Part shown: piece after piece, positions 55,522 to 64,000 of the stretch
Layout: each line of letters opens with the position of its first letter
How positions within the stretch are numbered: the first letter of the stretch is position 1
Source: Lunularia cruciata
Taxonomy: Eukaryota > Streptophyta > Marchantiopsida > Lunulariales > Lunulariaceae
DNA: 64,000 nucleotides
Assembly: GCA_948567375.1 (NCBI GenBank)
Contig: OX419755.1
Coordinates: forward strand, 68,390,944-68,454,943
Direction of reading: 5' to 3'
Translations under genes and position numbers: made by a program
Notes under the pieces: generated by a model
What the model saw: the letters and a program-made list of their open reading frames with translations, nothing else
The model's database searches: none
Told to the model about the DNA's origin: nothing

Positions 55522-56089
55522 AGAAGACTCTTCAACGTAAAAATAACAAGAAGACAAAATCAGAGTTGAAAAGTTCAATGGACAAGATTTTGGGTGTGGA
55601 AACTTCAGACCGAGGACTACTCTATCAGAAGAATTTGTATGCTCCTCTTGAAGGAGTGAAATCAAAAATTGCAGATGCTGATCCTGAGAGTGATGCAGCA
55701 TGGAAGTTCCTAGATCTAAAGGCAATTGGTGTAATTCATCTAGACTTGACAAAGAAGACCAGGTATCACATTACAAAGGTTAAAACAACAAAAGAAACAA
55801 TGGATATTTTAGTAACATGTATGAGAAGCCCTATACATCAAATCAAATATTTTTGCTGAAGAGATTAATCAATATGAAATTGAGTGATAGAGGATCCATA
55901 GTAGAGCATGTCAACAGCTTCACACAGGTCACAAATCAGCTGGAGTATGCATACATAGACTTGGATATGAAATTTCAGGCCTTACTATCTTTGTGTTCAC
56001 TACCTCCTGATAGTTACAACATAGTATTACAAGGGATTTCAAGCACCACAAAAAATGACTTAACACTTGATGATGTTGTGAGAGTATAA
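55443..56089 (+). pseudogene. Copia Gag (UBN2 type), one frameshift
   Basis: First part (to 55859): DAAWKFLDLKAIGVIHLDLT and TKKTRYHITKVKTTKETMDIL. Then a frame change near 55817 leads to YEKPYTSNQIFLLKRLINMK and VNSFTQVTNQLEYAYIDLDM...LPPDSYNIVLQGI, ending at 56089. This is the copia Gag core that forms particles. The start is uncertain because the frame begins inside the LTR. Confidence 0.85.
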
Positions 56090-56399
56090 TGGATTAAGAG
56101 ATGCGACAAAGAGCTTCTTGGGGAGATAATTACCCCGCATCCACATCTTTATCTGCTTTGTTAGTGGAAAAAAAATAAAAAATGATTTAAGCACAATGGT
56201 CATGGCAAATCAAAGTTCAGGATAAGGACAAGAAGCAAGGCAATAGTATCAAACAATGAGGGTTTGTATTGTCATCAACCTAGGCATAAGAAACATCAAC
56301 GTGAGGCTTATAAATGAAAGCTACAAGAAGATAGAGATTACTGAATACAAATGTGATTAGTGAAGAATTACTTTTAGAAAACTTGTGCTTATCTATAGG

Positions 56400-57470
56400 T
56401 TTAGATTCAATCACAAACAAGTGATTTGTAGACTATGGAGCTTCTTTTCATTGTACTTCAAAGAAGCTTGTTTAGCATTTACTATAATGTTGATTTTGGA
56501 CAAGTCATTGTCGGAAATGGTCAAAGATGTTCAATAGTCAAGAAAAGAACAATTGTGATCAAGATTCGTAGTGGAGCAAAGCTTGTCTTATGAGATATAA
56601 GACATGTCCCTCAACCTCAATTGGAGAAAACCCTTATATCAGCTAGAAATCTTGATGAAGAAAGTTTTGTTATGACATTTGGAAGTGGGGAATAAAAGAT
56701 AATATTTAGAGAACATTAGTAGCAAAGGGAAAGTGCACAGGTACACTTTACCTTCTCCAAGGAGACAACATTGAGAATATGATGATAGCAATTATGGTTT
56801 CAGAAAATCCATCAACACTATGGCATCAAAGATTAAAGCATCTTGGTGAAAAAAGGTGTGAAGGAGTTACATGCAAGAAATTTACTCCCGCTTTTGAAAG
56901 GTTGAGTTAGATTTCTATGAAACTTGTATCTAAGGAAAGGGAAAGGCAATCAATTTTAAATTTAGAAGGTAGATAGACAAAGCAAAACCAAGAAATGGAG
57001 TTTGTACACATTGATGTATGGGTAGAAGAGCTTTTATACAGAGGCAAGAGGTACTTTGTCACTTTTATTGATGATGCAACCAAAAAGACTCGGGCCTATG
57101 CTATCCATGAAAAATTATAAGTTTTCAATGTGTTCAAATTGTGGGAAACATTGGTTGAGAAAGATATAGACTATTAGATCAAAGCACTCAAATCTGACAA
57201 CGGAGGAGAATACAAAAGTCAAGAATTTTCAAAATTCTTGAGCAAAGAAGGAATTCACGGCATCAAGACGATTCCAAGAACACCCCAAGGAAATAACATA
57301 GCTGAAATGAATCAAAAAATCATGGAACAAGCAAGATGTATAAGAATACATGTTTGCTTACCAGTGAGTTTTTGGGCAGCAATAGTTGATATGACTGTGT
57401 TTTTTTATCAACAAAAGTCCTACTAGTGCACTAAATGGAAAATCTCCAAAGGAAGCATGGACAGGTAAGA
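56400..57470 (+). pseudogene. Copia protease and integrase, broken
   Basis: Protease site VDYGASFHCTSKK near 56430 (DSG changed to DYG). Pre-integrase LWHQRLKHLGEKRC at 56820. Integrase MEFVHIDVWVEEL, then KSDNGGEYKSQEF (second Asp 57196-57198), then TPQGNNIAEMNQKIMEQARC carrying the catalytic Glu. Four or more stops break it. Confidence 0.85.
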
Positions 57471-57675
57471 AGGTAAATTATTCCTTCTTAATTTGATTGT
57501 TTAGCATACTCATTGATGGACAAGAGGAAGCATGGACAGGTAAGAAGGTAAATTATTCCTTCTTAATTTGATTTTTTAGCATACTCCTTGATTGACAAGA
57601 GGAAGCATGGACAAGTAAGAAGATAAATTATTCCTTCTTAATTTGGTTGTTTAGAATACTCCTTGATTGACAAGA
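57451..57675 (+). repeat. Three-copy 75-base tandem repeat in integrase
   Basis: Units start at 57451, 57526 and 57601 (GGAAGCATGGACA). The period is again 25 codons, so the block EAWTGKKVNYSFLI is repeated in phase. Units differ by several bases. Confidence 0.95.
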
Positions 57676-58289
57676 AGAACAAGAAGAAAAACTTGATGCA
57701 AAATCTTAAAATGGCACTTTCATTGGTTTTTGGAGTGATGAGTATGGTTATAGACTTTGGGACTTTCAAAATAAAAATTCATAAGAAGTAGGAATGTGAT
57801 ATTCCATGAGAGTAAGATGTACAAAGATTGTTAAGATGTGCAACAAGCAATGACTGAACCAGAGTATGTTGATTTGGATATTGAGTCCAAGAAGATTTTT
57901 CCAAAGATCCACTTGCTCCTCAAGATCAAATTCATGAGGAATTCAACAAGCATGAAGAATCTAGTGACCAAGAAGATCAACAAGAGGAAAGCAAGGAACT
58001 TGAGGAGCGGAAAATTCTTGAGGAGCAAAGAAATTAAACACCAAGGAGATCAACAAGATGAAGAAAACCAAAGGTAATTTTTGATCTATCTACAAATATA
58101 ATTTTGGGTCAAGTCTTATAAAATTCTTATAAAATAGAGAGCCAGAGACATATGAGGAAGCTACAAATTATATCTCTTCTATGAAATAGGATTATGCCAT
58201 GAAAGATGAGATGAATTTGCTTTTACAAAATAAGACATGCAAGTTGACAAGACTACATGTTTACAGAAAAGCTTTGCTAAACAAATAAG

Positions 58290-59700
58290 TACTAAGAATC
58301 AAGACAGAAGAAGATGGGAGCATAAGACATAAGGCAAGGCTTCTTGTCAACTCTTTCCAAAGGAAAGAGTTGATTACATAGAGCTTTTTGCACCAACAAT
58401 GAAGATAACATCCATTAGGGTGTTATTGAATATGGTTTTTGTGGAGGATCTTTCTCTAGAATATCTTGGTGTTAAGACACCATTTTGTCATGGTGAGATT
58501 GATGAAGAACTATACATGGTATGGCCAATAGGTTTTATAGAAAAAGGCAAGCAACATCTAGTTTGTTGTTTGAGGAATAGTATGTTTGGGCTAAAACATG
58601 TCCCATGAAAATAATACTTAAGGTTTGATAATTTCATGCAAGAAAACAATTTTACAAGATATGAAGCTAATTATTGTCTTTATCTTCAAAATTTTAGTGA
58701 TGGAGATATTTCATATATCTCTTTATATATGTAGGATATGCTTATACCTAGCTCCAATATAAAGAGGATATCTTCTTAGCTTCACCTAAATCTTTCATAG
58801 AGAATTCAAATTTCAACATTTTTTTAAGTTCTACTATCCTCTTTTATATTGGAGCTAGCTACAAGTATATTACCTACATGTAAAGAGAGTACCTTCCTAG
58901 GATCAAATGCTAAGATTGTGAAGCTAGGAAGATATCTTATCCTCCTATTCTCAAACAATATTCATGAATATTGTTCAAGATAGGAAGAAAAGGAACTTGG
59001 GGTTGTCATATGAAGACTACATCAAGAAGGTGTTGAAGATATTCGACATGCATAAACCAATATCAACTCCTCTCAAAAGACATTTCAAGCTCTCAAAGGA
59101 CTCATGCCCAAGAAATGAAGTTGAAATTGTTGAGATGTGCAAAGTTCCATATCAATCAGTGGTTGGACACCTGATGTACACCATGCTGAGCACAAGACCA
59201 AATATTGCACAAGATGTGAATAATGTTAAAAGATATATGCAAAATCCAAGCAAGGAGCATTGGAACATTGTCAAATGGATACTTATATATCTAGTTGGTA
59301 CATCTACTTATGCTCTTTGTTTTGAAGGAAAATCCTTAGAGAGACACAAGGCTATATAGATGTTGATCATTCAAGAGATCAAGAAAGTGGAAGAAGCACT
59401 ATTTGATACATTTTTTAAATTGGAGGTACAGTTGTAAGTTGGATGTCAAGATTACAAAAGATAGTGGTCCTATTTACAATGCAATTTTAGTATGTGTTGA
59501 TCATAAAAGCTTCAAAGGAAATTATGTGGTTACAAGGATACATGGAAGCACTACAGCAAAAGTATTCCATGAGCACTCAAGAGCAACAGTCAAGGAGCAG
59601 TGCTTTTGGCAAATAATGCTGCTTACCATTCCAAGACAAGCACATATCAAAAGAAGATACTCTTTCAACCGGTTAGCACTCAAGGAAAATTAGTTGAAGC
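58290..59700 (+). pseudogene. Copia RT and RNase H, broken by a foldback duplication
   Basis: RT: KARLLVNSFQRKELIDYIEL in mixed frames, then VLLNMVFVEDLSLEYLGVKT and GEIDEELYMVWPIGFIEKGK (58420-58560), SMFGLKHVP, and ISLYM-stop-DML at the YVDD site (58730). An inverted copy follows (58834-58886). RT resumes GLSYEDYIKKVLKIFDMHKP (58990) and VGHLMYTMLSTRPNIAQDV (59160). RNase H is visible only in pieces (59360-59680). Confidence 0.85.
58719..58886. repeat. Inverted duplication across the RT catalytic site
   Basis: 58719-58769 and 58834-58886 are imperfect inverted copies (CTAGCTCCAATATAAA-GAGGATA in both, parts written short) with a 64-base spacer. The left arm is the native YVDD-region sequence; the right arm is its reverse copy. 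Confidence 0.9.
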
Positions 59701-59917
59701 TCAAAGGCTCAAAGAATCCAAAAGGCTCAAAGAATCTAGCTGATATGTTCACCAAGGTTGTAGATCAAGAAAAGCATATTTTTTGCAGTACCAATAAAGG
59801 TATTGTTTCAAACAAATTGATGAAGTAGAGTTATAAAGTTTTGTGTACATTGTCAATTAGAAGCTAGGAGCTTCAAAGGATATTGACGTCTTTCACATTA
59901 GTTTGGAGGGTGAAATT

Positions 59918-60198
59918 TGTTAAGTATTAGTTTCCCACTACATGTGAAAGAGTGTGATCTCTTGATTGAAGATTGAACTAAAATTTAGCAAAGAGGTGAT
60001 GCCATTTGAACCGGTTGTGTTACTCTATTTTAAATAGAGACCTATAGATTATTAATAGGGTGTTGATACAAAATCACTTGAATGCTATATCAAGAAACTG
60101 TGAGAGATCTTAGATAGGGAGATAAAGTAGATCTATCTTGTGATAAATCAATGATTTTCTCAATCTGTAAATGTTTGACCTAATCTATTGGAATAGCA
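59918..60198 (+). repeat. 3' LTR of family D
   Basis: 281 bases starting TGTTAAGTATTAG and ending GGAATAGCA, holding a single copy of the block expanded in the 5' LTR. Confidence 0.88.
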
Positions 60199-60945
60199 TA
60201 AAGACTTTGCATGGGGACTAAGCCCCTGTTTGGTGAACTTTGATAACAAATCTGTGTCTCTTTTGTGATTATTTCCTATGTTTATGTTTTGATTAAGCAC
60301 AATGATTCTTAACAATACACAAACTCTCTCTTTGCATGAACTATTGAAGGAAAGCAAATGTGATACTATAGAACCTGGAAGTACAATGAATTTCTATATA
60401 TCTTCATCTGGAAATTGAGATAGAGTTAGAACTCCAAGCTTTCAAACAAAGACTAGATATGAATATAGAACTTTGCAACATGATAATGTGTTGCAAGGTT
60501 CAATCAAGAACTTCAAAGGGAGATGATAATGGTTGTAGCTCGCTCATTGTGAAACAAACCCCAAGTTATGTGTGATGGTAAGGTATATATTCATCTTATG
60601 GTTAGCTCCATGAGAGTATCTGACTATTAGATCATGACTCTAAATTTTCAACAGCCACATTCTTTATACTATTGTCATTGCTCAAGAAAGCGGTGTATCC
60701 AAGGTGCACCTTGGATACACGGCTCCAACATGGCTAGTCTACATTGTTGGAGTATCACAAAGTAGTATTCTTGGCAACTAGTGCATGCAGGGAAGTTTAA
60801 TCTTTAGTCACCATTTCAAAACCATGGTGAAGCATTTCAAAACCAAGGCAAAGAGTGATTCAATGAACTTATCTTCTTCTTTATACATTTATAATGAAAA
60901 ATGAGAATGAAAATTATTTCCATTCTCCTTAATCACTTTGTAATA
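60199..60945. other. No gene; contains a 28-base perfect palindrome
   Basis: Only short frames. A perfect palindrome with no spacer spans 60693-60720: arm GTGTATCCAAGGTG and its complement. Confidence 0.6.
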
Positions 60946-62760
60946 TGGTATGAGGTACACAAGAACCTTTTGATTCAAATTGGTGAGATGGTCTTGATTG
61001 CTAAATAATCTGATTACTAATTTGAGTACTGAACACGATACATATGGGCATCATGGATAAGGGTTTGAAAAATCACAATCAATCAGTATAGATATACAAA
61101 ATGTCTATCTTCTTGAAATTGAAAGGTCAAAATACATTTGGTGGCATCATAGATAAAGCTTTAATAAAAAAAATTAATCAGTATGGAAATCCAATATTTG
61201 TGTCTTCTTGAAATTGAAAGGTCAAGAATTGTTTGATTTTGTCTAGGATTGAAGCTTGGCCGGTAGATGCTCCTTCATATCTCAATGTATGTGGTGGGAA
61301 AAAATATGTTAATCAAGCGTTACATTACCTTTCTTTTTGAAATGTAAAGATAAATTTATCTTTATATATTGGATTCTTTATTTTGCAATTCACATTCTTC
61401 ATTGGACTAATTACAAGTTGGTGTTGTCTAAGTTAGGTGGTCTTTGATCCAAGTTCTTTAGTTGAAATTTTTGGTTTTTCCATTTTTTTCACTTCATAAT
61501 ATGGTATCAGAGTAGTACAAAGATGGAAGAGCATTTTGGTTCAAATTTGTGAGATTGTCTCTATTGTTAAATGATCTGATTAGTTATTTGATTTTATCAA
61601 TTTTTACCATGAGTACCAAATCCGATACATAGGGTGGCATCATGCATAAGGGTTGGACAAAAAATAAATTAATCAATATGGAACTACAAAGGGTCAAAAT
61701 TTGTCAAGATTTTGATATTGTGATTGAAGCTTGGTAGGCAAGTGCTCCTTCAGAACTGAATGTCCCTGCTTGGAAGAAATATATTAATCAAATGATGCAC
61801 TATCTTTCTTTTTGAAATGCAAAGATAAATTGCCATCTTTTATCTTTTGGATATCAAATTGGAAATTCATATTCTTCATTAGACCAACAACAAGTTGGTG
61901 ACAATATGGTTTTATTGATCAAGTTGTGCATTATTTTTCATTTTGGAATGCAAAGATAAATGACTTTCTTTTATCTATTGGATTTCAAATTTTAAATTCA
62001 TATTCTTTATTAGACCAACTACAAATTGGTGACAATATGGTTTTATTGATCATTTACAGGTTGTCAAGATCTCATCTAGCAAGTAAAAGATCAATTGAAA
62101 GGATATTTTGATATGTTAAATACCAAAGGTGGTGAATTTTTAGCTGATCCAAATATATACATACATATCATTGGAAGTTTGAGTTATTTTACCCTTACTA
62201 GACCAAATCTAAGGTATGCTATCGGAGAGGTGAGTCAAATTATACAAGCACCAAGGAAGCCACAATCAAGTTGGTCTTCACTATGCAACTACTAGATTAC
62301 CCATTGTAGAATTTTTTACTAATGAAGATTGGGTAGAAGATGCTCAAGATAGAAGATCAACATCATGGTATATTTTAACCTTGGAAGATATGCAACTAGT
62401 TGTCATCAAAGAAGCAACTTATTTATTACTTTATCATCAATAGAAGCATAATATAAGACTGCCACTAATGCTACATGTGAGTCTATTTGGCTTCACACAT
62501 TATTACAAGACATGGGATATGTATTTCATGATCCCATAATCTTATATATAGATCATATCAATTGTATTAAGCAATCCATTATTTCATGCTAGAACCAAAC
62601 CTAAAGAGGTTCATAATTATTTCATTAGAGAAAAGGTATTGGCTGGAGAATAGATCTATAGTATACTCTTCTAGATGAGCAAGTCATTGATATTTTCACT
62701 AAAGTTTTACTAAGAGATAAATTGATTATCTCAGATCTCATCTAGGAGTCAAAGATGTTT
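60946..62760 (+). mobile_element. Rearranged, internally deleted copia element (family C)
   Basis: Two primer-site-like sequences (60946, decayed; 61502-61518, TGGTATCAGAGTAGTAC) each start a similar leader-gag segment (60946-61430 and 61502-61900), with a third partial gag copy at 61900-62040. At about 62095 gag joins directly to the RT end (PNIYIHIIGSLSYFTLTRPN), then RNase H pieces and KRYWL to 62760. Protease, integrase and most of RT are missing. Confidence 0.75.
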
Positions 62761-63009
62761 ACATACTGAGTTTTTGGATTAGAAAGTGATGGATACTTAG
62801 GAAAATATTGTAATATTTGTAAAAAAATACATGTATAGTTATAAAAAGAAAACAAAGTGAAGTGGAATGTTCCCATACATTGAGATACGGGTGATAAGAA
62901 TTGTTTTATGGTGTTGGGGTTTTCAGTTGGAGTCATTTAAGGGTCCGGCAAAATCAAGATGCATTTGTGATACTAGACAAAAATAAGATGATAATAGATA
63001 TTATCAACT

Positions 63010-63057
63010 CATTTTCTATTTCCTAATTGACAAATGTCAATTAGGAAATAGAAAATG
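63010..63057. repeat. 48-base palindrome, 23-base perfect arms, 2-base centre
   Basis: Arms CATTTTCTATTTCCTAATTG-ACA and complement around AA. The similarity extends imperfectly by five more bases. Confidence 0.96.
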
Positions 63058-64000
63058 TTGAGAGGTAGCTCCACCTTAATACAAAAAATTCAAAAGAAGT
63101 TCCTACAAAGATATATTTTTACAAGAGGAATCCTTCAGATTTAGAATTTTAATTTTTCCTGTGGATCTCATGGAGAAATTGTACCACAAATAAAAAGTCC
63201 ACTCGTATCAACAAGGATTGATTTGCACCACTTATATTTGCATGGAGCAAGTAAGTCAAAGAAGCCATTATGACCTATTAAGTGCCACCCAAAACATTTT
63301 TTATTCATGGAATTGCAATTGATTGCAACGGAATTGAGCAATAGAATTCCTCATGCTCTATCAATGTCTAGTATAAATTCTCTCACTGGAGCTCCCAAGT
63401 GGCAAGAGTCTCACAAATCTCCTATTACAAGAGTGTCCTAAATTGTAAGCACCACCAAGATTCAAAAGAGCTATTGAAGATGGTACTAGAGGGGAACAAA
63501 GCAAAGGGAGCAAAGAGTAATGAAGATAGATTACACATGAGAGGCAATCACTATACTCAAATCTTGGATTATCTAGAGAAAGACAAGTATTTTAATCAAA
63601 TTCATTGGACCAATCGCAAGAAGCCTACTCAAAAGATGAATGAGTTCAGTTATATGGCAATCTATTTGGTACGTCATGGGAGGAGATTTTTGCCTACTTT
63701 ATAAGGAGACAAATATACAAGAAGATGAGATATATGCAGCCACACAAGGAAGCAAAGGCATGGAAAACCAAGAACACCAAAGGTCTTATTGATAAGAAGT
63801 TCAAACAAGGTTGGAGCAATAATGGATAAGTTAAATCATATTTGTCCATTCTTTGACCGCATGGATTTATTGTTTGAAAATCATGCAAATATATCTGCTC
63901 TTACTTGAGCTAGTATTGATGGTTGTGTTGTAGAAAATATTGGAGATTTTCAAGCAATACATGAACTTGAAGAGGAAGAGGCACACTTGGACCTTCAAGG
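63058..64000. other. No recognised gene; unknown 101-codon frame at 63399-63704
   Basis: The frame starting at 63399 (MARVSQISYYKSVLNCKHHQ) is Lys-rich and not like any family I know. The sequence resembles other broken retroelement coding stretches in composition. It is not called as a gene. Confidence 0.4.

Larger units (their letters stand above)
55054..60198 (+). mobile_element. Ty1/copia element with both LTRs (family D)
   Basis: 5' LTR 55054-55521, 3' LTR 59918-60198, with a purine tract GGAGGGTGAAATT just before the 3' LTR. Order is gag, protease, integrase, RT, RNase H, as in copia. No target duplication is evident (ATACA left, TAAAG right), and the LTR end is uncertain by about 14 bases because similarity continues slightly further. 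Stops, a triplication and an inverted duplication inactivate it. Confidence 0.9.

Noticed and set aside
55054..60203. Target-site duplication for the family D copia
   Set aside because: Flanking quintets ATACA and TAAAG do not match, and shifting the 3' LTR end by about 14 bases does not help.
14620..64000. CRISPR-like array from the tandem repeats
   Set aside because: Units are contiguous with no variable spacers and lie within retroelement coding sequence of a plant genome.

Overview
The window is nuclear DNA of a land plant with a repeat-rich genome. Four host-type genes are plant families: an EMB514/DCL-domain protein, a plastid FKBP17-type immunophilin, an ankyrin-PGG membrane protein and a plant HXXXD-like acyltransferase. 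The rest is retroelement debris with initiator-tRNA-Met primer sites, as in plants. I cannot name the species. The mix of chromodomain Ty3/gypsy elements, Ty1/copia elements and a non-LTR element with a restriction-like-endonuclease-type tail leads me, weakly, towards a non-flowering plant (bryophyte, fern or lycophyte).

Layout. 1-2221 is the 5' end of a minus-strand Ty3/gypsy element (family A), inserted into a FAR1/MULE-type transposase relic (2225-2800). 5.9-13.4 kb is a gene island: EMB514-like (minus) and FKBP17-like (plus) are divergent over a 0.7 kb intergenic region, followed by the ankyrin-PGG gene (minus). 14.6-17.75 kb is a decayed minus-strand non-LTR retroelement. 18.8-42.7 kb is a nest. 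A degenerate gag plus coiled-coil family (family B) is interrupted by two family A solo LTRs (20394-21135 and 41296-41899), a gypsy element with an RT deletion and a heat-shock-like LTR promoter (24495-29186), and a structurally complete family A chromovirus (30734-37607). 45-49.2 kb is a copia relic. 50-55 kb is a second gene island with one intronless acyltransferase. 55.05-60.2 kb is a copia element with both LTRs, and 60.9-62.8 kb is a rearranged copia fragment.

Insertions are dated relative to each other by target-site duplications: ATCAA for the complete family A element, CCTCT and ACAAG for the solo LTRs, and ATACA/ATACC for the second gypsy element. No element looks autonomous. Pol of the complete element keeps one frame but has four stops, and its RNase H active-site Asp is Asn. 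The second gypsy has lost most of RT. The copia copies have frameshifts, stops and internal tandem or inverted duplications.

Points most worth a second look: dense heat-shock elements plus a TATA box in the LTR of the 24.5-29.2 kb gypsy; the coiled-coil family B with no visible pol; the R2-like endonuclease signature in the non-LTR element; repeated in-frame tandem amplifications inside coding domains; and several near-loopless perfect palindromes.
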